A DNA stretch of 64,000 bases from Roseivivax sediminis (GTDB lineage Bacteria > Pseudomonadota > Alphaproteobacteria > Rhodobacterales > Rhodobacteraceae), in assembly GCF_900112685.1 (NCBI RefSeq), contig NZ_FOMS01000002.1, positions 1 to 64,000 of the forward strand, in the 5' to 3' direction. Shown piece after piece: positions 8,956-17,477 of this stretch. Each line of letters opens with the position of its first letter. Position 1 is the stretch's first letter. A program made the translations under genes and the position numbers. The notes beneath the pieces were generated by a model. The model did no database searches. It was given only the letters and a program-made list of their open reading frames with translations, and was not told where the DNA came from.

Positions 8956-9059
8956 TTCCAACTCCCTTGTTGACGTTCTTCGTCCTTGATGCGGAGCGCC
9001 GATGCGGGGAGTGCTCCCGCGCCGCCGCGTCCGTTGGTCCGGCGCTTGCCGGAGCGCAT
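8952..9059 (-). CDS. possible leader ORF upstream of xoxF (doubtful)
   Basis: A 35-codon frame starting [20 protein letters not shown] whose TGA overlaps the xoxF ATG (ATGA). A GGAGGAGA stretch lies 9 bases before its ATG. The peptide is basic and has no recognizable domain. It may be chance in GC-rich DNA, or a short upstream ORF translationally coupled to xoxF. Low confidence. Confidence 0.2.
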   Translation of the reverse strand: MRSGKRRTNGRGGAGALPASALRIKDEERQQGSWK

Positions 9060-9262
9060 CGTGGGTCTCTCCTCCCTTGCGCCCTGGCGGTGCGGACATG
9101 CCGCGCTCTTACGTCCCTCCTTGATCTCCGGTCCCGAGGCGCGCACGTTTCGCGGCGAATCTCGCGCGGCCCCTGTCTTGTTCGGCGCTGCGGTGCGCGC
9201 CGCGGCGGTGGAATCGGGCGCGACGCGCGCTGTCGCGGTATCTGCCGCCCTCTTCCATCGAC
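8956..9262. promoter_or_regulatory. xoxF upstream region
   Basis: About 300 bp between the fghA stop and the xoxF start, expected to hold the xoxF promoter and regulator sites. I found no convincing -35/-10 pair, clear inverted-repeat operator or T-tailed terminator. The only structure noted is the short frame at 8952-9059 that abuts xoxF. Confidence 0.4.
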
Positions 9263-10087
9263 TCAGTGCAACCTCTCTGCGTGCCACACCACGTGATCAC
9301 GGGCGAAGCTGCTCACGAAACGTAGCGAATGGTCGTATCCCTTCTGCACCCGGAACGTGCCGGGCTGCCGGCGCTTGGCCATCATCGTCGCGAAGGCCTC
9401 CGGACGCAGGAGGTCGAGGTACTGATCTTCCGCGCCCTGATCGACCAGGATGTCCGTCTTCCAGCCCAGATCGTCCAGAAGCAGCGTCGAATCGTGCTCC
9501 GACCAGGCTGTCTCGTCATCGCCGAGATAGGCCGAGAGCTGCTTGCGCCCCCATTCCGAACAGGTCGGGTTGGCGATCGGCGCGAAGGCCGACAGGGACG
9601 AGAACATCTCCGAATTGCGCAGCGCCATGGTCAGCGCCCCGTGCCCGCCCATGGCGTGACCGGTGATGCCGTGCCGGTCCTCGACCGGCAGATGATCGAG
9701 CACCAGGTCGCGGAGCTCGTTCAGGATGTAGTCGTACATCCGGTAGTGGGTCCGCCACGGATCTCGCGTGGCGTTGAGGTAGAACCCCGCGCCCTGGCCG
9801 AGATCCGCATCCGCGTCATCGGCGACCGTATCGCCCCGCGGCGAAGTGTCTGGAAAGACGACGGCCAGTCCGTGTTCGGCCGCGTGCTTCTGGAACCCAC
9901 CGGCTTCGACCGCCGCCTCGGGCGTGCCGCTCAGGCCGGACAGGTACCACAGGACCGGCACCGGACCGTCCGCAGCCTGGGGCGGCAGGTAGGCCGCGAA
10001 GGTCATCTCGCAGCCGCAGGTGTTCGAGGGGTGGCGGTAGACCGTCTGGATCCCCCCGAAGCTGCGGTTCTGCGAGACGATGTCCAT
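9263..10087 (-). CDS. fghA: S-formylglutathione hydrolase family protein lacking the catalytic serine
   Basis: A 274-aa esterase-D/FGH family alpha/beta hydrolase. In the pathway it would cleave S-formylglutathione to formate and glutathione. Family marks are WYLSGLSGT, FPDTSPRG, HYRMYDYILNEL, SAFAPIANP, VDQGAEDQYL and GYDHS. The nucleophile elbow reads GHAMGGHG: residue 145 is Ala (codon GCC) where active enzymes have GHSMGGHG. The other two likely triad residues, Asp221 and His253, are kept. It starts 12 bp after frmA and should be cotranscribed. As encoded the enzyme should be inactive or have another role; sequencing error is the main alternative. Confidence 0.85.
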   Translation of the reverse strand: MDIVSQNRSFGGIQTVYRHPSNTCGCEMTFAAYLPPQAADGPVPVLWYLSGLSGTPEAAVEAGGFQKHAAEHGLAVVFPDTSPRGDTVADDADADLGQGAGFYLNATRDPWRTHYRMYDYILNELRDLVLDHLPVEDRHGITGHAMGGHGALTMALRNSEMFSSLSAFAPIANPTCSEWGRKQLSAYLGDDETAWSEHDSTLLLDDLGWKTDILVDQGAEDQYLDLLRPEAFATMMAKRRQPGTFRVQKGYDHSLRFVSSFARDHVVWHAERLH

Positions 10088-10099
10088 TTCCCATGTCCC

Positions 10100-11212
10100 T
10101 CAGAAGGTGACGACGGCGCGGATGGACTTGCCCTCGTGCATGAGGTCGAAGCCGTGGTTGATCTCGTCGAGGGTGAGGGTGTGGGTGATCATCGGGTCGA
10201 TCTCGATCTTGCCCTGCATGTACCAGTCGACGATCTTCGGCACGTCCGTCCGGCCCTTGGCGCCGCCGAAGGCCGTGCCCTTCCAGACCCGCCCGGTGAC
10301 GAGCTGGAACGGCCGGGTGGAGATCTCCGCCCCCGCCGGCGCGACGCCGATGATGATCGATTCGCCCCAGCCCTTGTGCGCCGATTCCAGCGCCGTGCGC
10401 ATCACGCCCACGTTGCCCGTGGCGTCGAACGTGTAGTCGCCGCCGCCGCCGGTCAGTTCGACCAGATGCGCCACGAGATCGCCTTCAACCTCTTTCGGAT
10501 TGACGAAATCGGTCATCCCGAAGCGCGTCGCCATCTCTTTCTTGTCGGGGTTGAGGTCGACGCCGACGATCTGGTCCGCGCCAGCGAGCCGCAGGCCCTG
10601 GATCACGTTCAGACCGATCCCGCCGAGGCCGAAGACGATCGCCCGGCAGCCGATCTCGGCCTTGGCGGTGTTGATCACCGCGCCGATGCCGGTGGTCACG
10701 CCGCAGCCGATATAGCAGATTTTATCGAACGGAGCGTCCTTGTTAACCTTTGCCAGCGCAATCTCCGGCAGGACCGTGTGATTGGCGAAGGTGGAACAGC
10801 CCATGTAGTGATGCAGCACCGTGCCGTCGTCGAGGCTGAAGCGCGACGTGCCGTCGGGCATCAGGCCCTTGCCCTGCGTGCCCCGGATCGCCTGGCAGAG
10901 GTTGGTCTTGCCCGAGAGGCAATATTCGCATTCCCGGCATTCGGGGGTGTAGAGCGGGATGACATGGTCGCCCGGCTCTACGCTGGTGACGCCCTCGCCG
11001 CATTCCACCACGACGCCGGCGCCCTCGTGCCCGAGAATGCTCGGGAACAGACCCTCGGGGTCAGCGCCCGAGCGGGTGAATTCATCGGTATGGCACAGCC
11101 CCGTCGCCTTGATCTCCACCAGAACCTCGCCCGCCTTCGGGCCCTCCAGGTTCACGTCCATGATCTCCAGCGGCTTGCCCGCTTCCATCGCCACCGCAGC
11201 ACGCGTTTTCAT
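10100..11212 (-). CDS. frmA: S-(hydroxymethyl)glutathione dehydrogenase (class III alcohol dehydrogenase)
   Basis: A 370-aa zinc alcohol dehydrogenase (also called adhI or flhA in relatives) that oxidizes the formaldehyde-glutathione adduct to S-formylglutathione with NAD+. Catalytic zinc ligands Cys40 (ATGLCHTD) and His62 (GHEGAG), structural zinc cysteines 92, 95, 98 and 106 ([16 protein letters not shown]), and the Rossmann motif [12 protein letters not shown] are visible. The length fits the family. AAGGAG lies seven bases before the ATG. It is first of the frmA-fghA pair upstream of xoxF and handles the formaldehyde made in the periplasm. Confidence 0.95.
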   Translation of the reverse strand: MKTRAAVAMEAGKPLEIMDVNLEGPKAGEVLVEIKATGLCHTDEFTRSGADPEGLFPSILGHEGAGVVVECGEGVTSVEPGDHVIPLYTPECRECEYCLSGKTNLCQAIRGTQGKGLMPDGTSRFSLDDGTVLHHYMGCSTFANHTVLPEIALAKVNKDAPFDKICYIGCGVTTGIGAVINTAKAEIGCRAIVFGLGGIGLNVIQGLRLAGADQIVGVDLNPDKKEMATRFGMTDFVNPKEVEGDLVAHLVELTGGGGDYTFDATGNVGVMRTALESAHKGWGESIIIGVAPAGAEISTRPFQLVTGRVWKGTAFGGAKGRTDVPKIVDWYMQGKIEIDPMITHTLTLDEINHGFDLMHEGKSIRAVVTF

Positions 11213-11372
11213 GTGCTGACTCCTTCCCTCGGCTATGTTCCGTGCGCACTTCGACGCTTGACCGGAGTATGGCGGCCGCCGGCTTGGCCGAACAACGCAG
11301 ACCTTGGTGGGTATTCGTCCGAGTGGACTCCGGCACGCGCCAAAACCATAATGGATTCAGGGAGTGAGACAC

Positions 11373-11987
11373 ATGCTGAGATCCATGAACATCGCCGCCG
11401 CACTGGCCCTCGTGCTGGTCGGCGGCACCGCGACCGCCAACACCTACGAAGACCCCACCTGGCCCTGCGTACAGCGCAAGGTTGAGAGCCTTTCACAGGG
11501 CCTCATGTGGCCGCCGAGCGAAGAGCCGACGCCGGAATTGGACGAGGCGCTTGAGGCAGCGGTCGACGACCTCGCCGCCGTGCTCTCGCTGCGGCGGGTG
11601 TCGCTCGAAGAGGCCGAGACGCGGGTGTCGGAGTTCGTGGCGGAGCATGGCGCCAACCGCGCGGTCCTGAGCGAGGTCTTCACCCGCGTCTTCGAGGAGT
11701 TGTCCGGGCGCCGCGGGCAGATCATCGACGGGATCGCGGATTTCTCCCTCGGCCAGATCGAGCTTTCGAAGAAGATCGATGCCGCTCGGTCCGAGATGGA
11801 CGAGGCGATGCAGGCCGAAGATCCCGATTTCGACCGGGTCGATGCGCTGGAGGAGCAGATCGACTGGGACGAACGGATCTACACCGACCGCCAGCGGTCC
11901 CTGCGCTATGTCTGCGAGACGCCGGTGTTGCTGGAACAGCGGCTCTATTCGCTGTCGCAGATCCTGCAACGGGCGGCCCAGGGCTAG
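11373..11987 (+). CDS. exported helical protein of unknown function
   Basis: A 204-aa protein I cannot name. It starts at ATG with GGAG eight bases upstream; the first 22 residues are a signal peptide. The mature protein is almost entirely predicted helix and rich in Glu, Leu, Arg and Asp, with only two cysteines (C32 in TWPCVQRKVESLS and C181 in RYVCETPV) at the two ends, which could form a disulfide closing a helical bundle. It is divergent from frmA and convergent with the SoxH-like hydrolase gene. Its place inside the relay cluster suggests a periplasmic role in alcohol oxidation, but no function is known to me. Confidence 0.75.
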   Translation: MLRSMNIAAALALVLVGGTATANTYEDPTWPCVQRKVESLSQGLMWPPSEEPTPELDEALEAAVDDLAAVLSLRRVSLEEAETRVSEFVAEHGANRAVLSEVFTRVFEELSGRRGQIIDGIADFSLGQIELSKKIDAARSEMDEAMQAEDPDFDRVDALEEQIDWDERIYTDRQRSLRYVCETPVLLEQRLYSLSQILQRAAQG

Positions 11988-11993
11988 GGAGCC

Positions 11994-13037
11994 TCACTCC
12001 CATTCGAGTTCTGTGAAGGCGACCGTCGCGTTGCGCGGGTTGTAGGCGTCGAAAAGCGCCCAGCTGCCGGCCTCTTCCTGCGCGATGTGCGTCACCGCCT
12101 CGCCCAGCCGTTCGCCCGCGTCGATGGCCGCGCGCGTGTCGGCGGCGAGCGTGTCGAGGTACCGGCCGAGCGGCGCTGCCCCGTCAGGCCAGTCGAGCAC
12201 CGGACCGCCATGGCCGGGCACGACCCGTACCGCGTCCTGCCGCGAGAGCTCCGCCAGCACCTCCTGCCAACCGCGCAGCGAGCCGTCGAGCGCCGGAACA
12301 TGGTCGTCGAAGACGAGGTCCCCGGCGATGAGCGTGCGTGTCATGGGATCGAAGACCGAAAGATCGGTTTCGGTATGGGCCAGCGGCCAGGCTTTCAGTG
12401 CCAGTGCCCGCCCGCCGAGGTCGATCTCGCCCCCCTCCGCGATCGTCCGGTCGACCTCGACGATCCGGGAGCCGATGAAGGCGCCGGGGCCGATCAGCTC
12501 CGCAAAGCTTTCGCCATAGTTCGCCGCGCGGTCCGACAGAGCGCGGGGCAGCTTGGCATGGCCGACGATCTCGGCCCCGGCCTCCGCGAAGACGGAGGCA
12601 CCGAAGACGTGGTCGGGGTGCATGTGGGTGAGGATCGCATGGCTCAGCGGCTTGTCCGTGCGCGCCCGGATCGCGCGCCACGTCGCCTCGCCCACGGCGC
12701 GGGAGCCGCCGCTGTCGATCACGGCGACGCTGTCCTCCCCGATGACGAATGCGATGTTGGACACGTCCCCAAGGTTCGCCGCGTCCGGCTCTGCCACCGT
12801 GCCGCGATGCACGAAGAGGCCGGGCGCCACCTGTGTCACGTCGAGCGCCGGACCGGCCGGGGCACAGGACGGGGCGCCGCGCGCCACGAGCGGGTCGAAC
12901 AGGCCGGGATCGGGCGGGCGCGCGGCGAGCGCCTCGGCGCAGGCGGCCCGCGTCTCCGCCTCGTAGCCGGGCAGGAGCGTTGGTCTGCAGACCTCGGCCG
13001 ACAGGGTCAGGCACAGCGTCAGGGCGGCTTCGAACAT
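11994..13037 (-). CDS. quinoprotein relay system zinc metallohydrolase (SoxH-related)
   Basis: A 347-aa exported metallo-beta-lactamase-fold protein of the SoxH-related family found with SoxYZ-like carriers near PQQ dehydrogenases. I chose the ATG that gives MFEAALTLCLTLSAEVC because AAGGAG lies five bases upstream. The zinc motif HMHPDH is at 138-143, followed by a LAHTETD histidine, AGDLVFDDH and VVPGHG, so both metal sites look complete. The N-terminal 60 residues hold four cysteines, unusual for the lactamase fold. It is divergent from SoxYZ copy 2 and may release a group carried on that protein's Cys (inference). Confidence 0.85.
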   Translation of the reverse strand: MFEAALTLCLTLSAEVCRPTLLPGYEAETRAACAEALAARPPDPGLFDPLVARGAPSCAPAGPALDVTQVAPGLFVHRGTVAEPDAANLGDVSNIAFVIGEDSVAVIDSGGSRAVGEATWRAIRARTDKPLSHAILTHMHPDHVFGASVFAEAGAEIVGHAKLPRALSDRAANYGESFAELIGPGAFIGSRIVEVDRTIAEGGEIDLGGRALALKAWPLAHTETDLSVFDPMTRTLIAGDLVFDDHVPALDGSLRGWQEVLAELSRQDAVRVVPGHGGPVLDWPDGAAPLGRYLDTLAADTRAAIDAGERLGEAVTHIAQEEAGSWALFDAYNPRNATVAFTELEWE

Positions 13038-13166
13038 CGGCGCTCCTTTCACGGTCAGGGTCGCGCGCGCACGGGGCCGTGATCCAGTCCGACGAAGGGC
13101 GCAATGGGCGCAGGCGCGGTTTTATGTCATGCTAGTAATCATCCATGCCATTCGAGGAGGAGGAGC

Positions 13167-13973
13167 GTGACCCGACTGACCGCTTGCGCCGCCGCGCTGA
13201 CCGCGCTTCTGGCCGCACCCGCCGTCGCAGAGGAGGTTCGCAACCCGCTCACCGACAGCGCCGCCTGGGAGGATCTGCGCTACGACGTGGTGGGCGATGC
13301 CGCGCTCGCCGACGGCGCTGACTTGTTTACCGTGGACGCGCCCTACCGGGCTCACGATGCCGCGACGGTCCCGATCGCGATCACCCAGACCGACCCGGAC
13401 ACGCCGATCAATGCGGCGACCGTGGTGATCGACGAGAACCCCGCCCCGGTCGCCGCGAACTTCGAATTCGGCGCCGCGATGGCCCCGCTGGATTTCGAGC
13501 TGCGGGTGCGGGTGAACCAGTATTCCAACGTGCGCGTGATCGCCGAGACGCCCGAAGGACTGGCCATGGGGGGGCGCTTCGTGAAGGCGTCGGGCGGATG
13601 TTCGGCGCCGGCCTCGCGTGATCCGGAAGTGGCGCTCGCCTCCATGGGGCAGATGAAGCTGCGCCAGTTCGACACGCCGGCGATGTCGACCGCCCGGCGC
13701 GAGGCGCAGATCATGATCAGGCACCCGAACTATTCGGGGCTTCAGCGCGACCAGATAACGCAGCTCTTCATCCCGGCGCATTTCATCGACGAAATGGAAG
13801 TCTGGCAGGGTGATGAGAAGCTCTTTTCGATGACCGGCGGCATCTCGATCAGCGAGAACCCGGTCTTCCGCTTCTCCTATGCCGACAACGGGTCGACGGA
13901 TCTGCGGGTGCGGGCGACGGACACCGAGGGCAACGTCTTCGAGCGCAAGTTGCCGAAGGATGCACAAGGATAA
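13167..13973 (+). CDS. quinoprotein dehydrogenase-associated SoxYZ-like carrier (copy 2)
   Basis: A 268-aa exported SoxY-SoxZ fusion. The GTG start (VTRLTACAAALTALLAAPAVA) is chosen because a purine-rich GAGGAGGAGGAGC immediately precedes it. The carrier Cys is C145 in ASGGCSAPAS, close to the GGCGG arm of SoxY; the SoxZ-like half has RHPNYSGLQRDQ and LFIPAHFIDEM. It resembles copy 1 at 3949-4758 along the whole length, yet the Cys context differs (GGC here, GAC there). It is divergent from the zinc hydrolase gene. Confidence 0.85.
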   Translation: MTRLTACAAALTALLAAPAVAEEVRNPLTDSAAWEDLRYDVVGDAALADGADLFTVDAPYRAHDAATVPIAITQTDPDTPINAATVVIDENPAPVAANFEFGAAMAPLDFELRVRVNQYSNVRVIAETPEGLAMGGRFVKASGGCSAPASRDPEVALASMGQMKLRQFDTPAMSTARREAQIMIRHPNYSGLQRDQITQLFIPAHFIDEMEVWQGDEKLFSMTGGISISENPVFRFSYADNGSTDLRVRATDTEGNVFERKLPKDAQG

Positions 13974-14164
13974 GGTGATAACCTGCCGGTGGAGCAGCGT
14001 TCTGACCGCCCGAATGGCACCGGACGTGCCGGGCGCGCGGGCGCGCTGTCACCCGCGTGCGACGTTCATGTTGCAGAGGGGCTTGGCTGGCACAAAAGAA
14101 CGAAACTCGGAGGCTGTAGCGCCAGACCCCGGTCCGGCGCGCGCCCGGTTTCTGCACTGAGCCC

Positions 14165-14512
14165 TCAGAAACAGATGATCTCCGCCTCCGCCTGCGCGCG
14201 CCGAAGTTCGGCCACCAATTCGTTCATCGAGGCCGCGCTCTTGAAGATTGACGTGCGCTCGCCGCCTACCAGCTGCATCGACAGGACCGTCTCCGCCTGA
14301 ACGTATTCCTCGTAGGGCAGGATCTTGGCGATCTCGTCGATGGAGCAGGAGCATTGCTCCAGCACCCGCCGGTTCTGGCCGTTCGACGCCATGCAACCGA
14401 AGATGTAATCCGCCCGCGCCGCGGTTGGATAGTCGTTCAGCCGCTCCGCCGCGCTTTGCGCGTGAAGCGCCCCGGCCGCGAGCATGAAGACGAGCGACAG
14501 GACGTGTCTCAT
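14165..14512 (-). CDS. small exported Cys-containing protein of unknown function
   Basis: A 115-aa protein with signal peptide MRHVLSLVFMLAAGALHAQ. The mature part is short and helical with cysteines at 40, 54, 56 and 114 (FGCMASN, EQCSCSID, EIICF), perhaps two disulfides or a CxC redox pair. Its ATG overlaps the stop of the next gene upstream on the minus strand (ATGA), so the two form a coupled pair. I do not recognize the family. The place beside the relay genes suggests a link to periplasmic methanol oxidation. Confidence 0.72.
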   Translation of the reverse strand: MRHVLSLVFMLAAGALHAQSAAERLNDYPTAARADYIFGCMASNGQNRRVLEQCSCSIDEIAKILPYEEYVQAETVLSMQLVGGERTSIFKSAASMNELVAELRRAQAEAEIICF

Positions 14513-15180
14513 TGCTCTGCCTCCGCCGCCCGGTCGATTTCTTGGAGCCGCATCTGCGAGGCATAGAGCGGTGCCTCCCCCTCGCCCGGCGCCTCGGCGC
14601 TGAGCGACAGGTACCAGCCCGGCACCTCTTCGGACATCGTGACGGTCAGCGCGAGATCGGCGAAGCCGGCCATCTCGGACCTGTTGGGATCCTCGGTGAA
14701 CGGGGTCAGCGTGACTGTGGTCGCGGCAACCTCGTCGCCCTGCCACTCGGCGGTGCCCTCGGTCACGTTGCCGGGGCGGGCCATCGCCTCCTTCACGCGG
14801 TTGCGGATGTAGAAGGGGCTGCCGCCGGCGGTCTCGGCCATGTCGCGCACGACGGTTTCGTAGAAATACATGATCATCGGGTTGCCGACGCTGGCCGGAA
14901 AGCGGCCGAGCGTGCGGTACTTGTCGCCCTGCCGGAATTCCAGCGTGGCGATCTCGACGCCCTGATCCTCTCCGAAGGTCAGGGCGATGCGCCCGGTGTC
15001 GCGCAGCGCGGCGTCGGCCTTGGCGCTGTTTTCGACATGGCGGTCGTAGACCAGCGTCGCCTCGCGCGAGATTTCGTCGAGCGTGCCGTTCTTGAACAGA
15101 AGATCGTAGCTCGCCGCCGGCTCCGCCCCGGCGGCGGACGCCGCGGCGAGAAACCCGATGAGCGCCAGAATGCGTGGCAT
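14509..15180 (-). CDS. exported protein of unknown function
   Basis: A 223-aa protein starting MPRILALIGFLAAASAAGAEP, a signal peptide, with GGAGG five bases before the ATG. The mature part looks beta-rich (GRIALTFGEDQGVEIATLEF, DEVAATTVTLTPFTED, LALTVTMSEEVPGWYLSL) and has no cysteine. It resembles a generic periplasmic binding or lipocalin-like protein, but I cannot assign a family. It is 50 bp after the histidine kinase stop and is coupled to the 115-aa Cys protein gene. Confidence 0.75.
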   Translation of the reverse strand: MPRILALIGFLAAASAAGAEPAASYDLLFKNGTLDEISREATLVYDRHVENSAKADAALRDTGRIALTFGEDQGVEIATLEFRQGDKYRTLGRFPASVGNPMIMYFYETVVRDMAETAGGSPFYIRNRVKEAMARPGNVTEGTAEWQGDEVAATTVTLTPFTEDPNRSEMAGFADLALTVTMSEEVPGWYLSLSAEAPGEGEAPLYASQMRLQEIDRAAEAEQ

Positions 15181-15230
15181 GTCGTCCTCCCTTTCGTCTC
15201 TGCCCAGCCTGTGCGGTGGCGCGCGCGCTG

Positions 15231-17477
15231 TCAGGGCAGACTTTTGTCGGGGCCCGGTCCCTCCGGCGCCTGCCAGCGCGTCTTCCAGTCGATCAGCGGC
15301 CGCAGCCTGCCAAGCTGCACCGGCTTCGTCAGCACCGCGAATCCGATCTCGGCGCCCTTGCGGATCAGCTCCGGGCTGCGGTCGGCGGTGATCATGATCG
15401 CTGGAACCTTCACGCCGGTCTCGGCCCGGATTGCCTTGATCGCCTCGATCCCGGTGTCGCCGCGGTCGAGTTGGTAGTCGGCCAGCACGATGTCCGGCGC
15501 CATGCCGATATCGCGCACCATCTGGAGCGCTTCCTCGGTCGAGGCGGCGGCCAGCACGCTCGCCCCCCAGGATTCGAGCTTCTGGGTCGTGGCGAACAGC
15601 ACATCCGGATCGTTCTCCACGATCAGCACGATCCGGTCCATGGTCTCGGACGGGGGTGGCTGGTCGGGCGCGTCCGCGGCCGGCATCCGCCGCCCCGGCA
15701 CCACCTGCATCTCGATGGAAAAGACCGACCCGACGCCCGGCTTGGAGCGCACGCGCACCTTGTGGCCCATGTGACGGCAGGTGCGTTCGACGATGGACAG
15801 GCCCAGTCCCATGCCCGACCCGAACGGCACGTTCTCGGCCCGCGCGAATTCGTCGAAGATGCGGGTCTGATCGTGCGCACTGATCCCGAGGCCGGTATCC
15901 CAGACCTCCAGCACCACCGAGCCCGGCCGCCGCCGGCAGCCGACAAGGACGCGCCCGCCCGCGCCCGTATACTGAATCGCGTTGACCACGAGGTTCTGGA
16001 TGGACCGCATCAGATAGCGCTGGTCCGACCGGACCACCGCCGAACAGGGCACGGCGTCGAGCCGCACGCCCTTCTTGGCCGCAACCGGCGTCTGATCCTC
16101 GATCACGCTCTGCATCAGGGTGCCAAGACAGACATCGGCAGGCGTCAGCGCCCCGTCGGTCGAATCGAGCCGCGAGATGTCGAGCAGGGCGTGCAGGATC
16201 TCCTCGATCGACTGGAAGGACCCGTCGAGCCGTTCGAGCGAGGGCGAAAGCGGCGTGCCTTCCGCACTTTCGCGCAAGGTGGAGATCAGCAGCTTCGCCG
16301 CGTTGATCGGCTGCAGAAGGTCATGGCTCGCCGCGGCGAGAAAGCGGGTCTTGGACGACACCGCGGCCTCCGCCGCTTCCTTGGCGACACGCAGTTCCTC
16401 TTCCACGCGGGCCTGCGCCTCGTATTGGGCCGTCAGGCGGCGGTTGGCGCGGGTCAGTTCCGCCGTGCGCTCGCCGACGCGCTTTTCCAGCATCTCGGTC
16501 GCGCGGCTTTCCAGCGTCACATCCTTCACGTCGACGAGGAAGCCACCGTCGGGGAGCGGGTGGACGTGCAGGTCCAGCACCCGGCCGCCCGAATGGCGCA
16601 GACGCCGCCGCAGACGGCCGTGCCGCGCGAGCCGGTCGCGCCAGCCGTCGACCTCTGCCAGATCGGCCGTCTGGAACAGCCCGTTGGCGCGGATGAAGCC
16701 GAGGATCTGCGTCAGGCTGGTGCCCTTCTGCAAAAGCGTGAAGGGCAGGCCCAGAAGCTCGCGGAAGCCGGTGTTGTGCAGGATCACCTCGCCGTCGCGG
16801 CTGAAGGTGCAGATGCCCGATCCCATGTGCTCGAACGCGGCTTGCAGGTACTGGGCCTGCTCGTCGATCAGGTTTTCCTTCTCGGACCGGTTCTTGCGGA
16901 CGATCCCGGTGATCTCGGTCTGCAGAATCACCAGCGTGTCGGCCGAGGTGCGCTGCAGGTTGATCTGGTACCAGCGATCCTGCGCCAGTTCGATCACGAA
17001 GGACAGGACCGACGTGCCCACCGGCCCGTGCCGCGCGCGGGTGAGAGAGCTGTGGATGCGCCGGTCGGTAGACACGAGGTGCCGGCTTTCGGCCATCGCC
17101 TCGAAGTAATCCTCAAGGCTCAGGCCCGGCCGCACCCGCGCGCCGATATCAGGCAAGAGATGCTGGAACAGCTCGTTGCAGACCTCGAGCCGCCCTTCGG
17201 AGAAGAGCGCAACACCCCCTTCAAGCGCGGCCAGCGCATCTGTCAGGGTGCGGCGCGTGCGTTCGCGGTCGCTGCGCACGACCTCGAGCTCGCTTTCGGT
17301 CCGCTCAAGATCGCGGGTCTTGGCCCAGACCTGGCCCTGCAGGGCGACGGCCGACTGGAAGGCGCTGTAGGCCGAGCCCGACAGGTCGTGTTCGCGGTTG
17401 GCCCGGCGGATCAGCGCGTCGATGATCTTGGCCTGCCGCGCCACCTGCGTTTCGAGCGGGACGTCGGGGTCGATCAA
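15231..17477 (-). CDS. hybrid histidine kinase, PAS-type, with C-terminal receiver (NahK/FlhS-like)
   Basis: A 748-aa cytoplasmic hybrid kinase without membrane segments. Order: N-terminal coiled coil (about 50-80), PAS-like region (about 85-190), a second PAS domain (about 210-325), coiled coil (about 325-375), HisKA with phospho-acceptor His385 (ASHDLLQP), HATPase (N-box about 495, G-box DTGLGIS and GSGMGLGLS), and a receiver domain (about 615-735) with Asp667 and Lys718. The start appears to be TTG, overlapping the FIST gene stop; ribosome-binding support is weak, so the N-terminus is uncertain. Pairing with a FIST protein matches the NosP-NahK arrangement; pairing with a LuxR-type regulator beside C1 genes recalls FlhSR of Paracoccus. 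Confidence 0.85.
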   Translation of the reverse strand: MIDPDVPLETQVARQAKIIDALIRRANREHDLSGSAYSAFQSAVALQGQVWAKTRDLERTESELEVVRSDRERTRRTLTDALAALEGGVALFSEGRLEVCNELFQHLLPDIGARVRPGLSLEDYFEAMAESRHLVSTDRRIHSSLTRARHGPVGTSVLSFVIELAQDRWYQINLQRTSADTLVILQTEITGIVRKNRSEKENLIDEQAQYLQAAFEHMGSGICTFSRDGEVILHNTGFRELLGLPFTLLQKGTSLTQILGFIRANGLFQTADLAEVDGWRDRLARHGRLRRRLRHSGGRVLDLHVHPLPDGGFLVDVKDVTLESRATEMLEKRVGERTAELTRANRRLTAQYEAQARVEEELRVAKEAAEAAVSSKTRFLAAASHDLLQPINAAKLLISTLRESAEGTPLSPSLERLDGSFQSIEEILHALLDISRLDSTDGALTPADVCLGTLMQSVIEDQTPVAAKKGVRLDAVPCSAVVRSDQRYLMRSIQNLVVNAIQYTGAGGRVLVGCRRRPGSVVLEVWDTGLGISAHDQTRIFDEFARAENVPFGSGMGLGLSIVERTCRHMGHKVRVRSKPGVGSVFSIEMQVVPGRRMPAADAPDQPPPSETMDRIVLIVENDPDVLFATTQKLESWGASVLAAASTEEALQMVRDIGMAPDIVLADYQLDRGDTGIEAIKAIRAETGVKVPAIMITADRSPELIRKGAEIGFAVLTKPVQLGRLRPLIDWKTRWQAPEGPGPDKSLP

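Noticed and set aside
7063-11485. Long open frames on the plus strand opposite xoxF, fghA and frmA
   Set aside because: They are antisense shadows in GC-rich DNA: Arg/His/Val-rich, with no domain and no ribosome-binding site, while the minus strand holds clear gene families.
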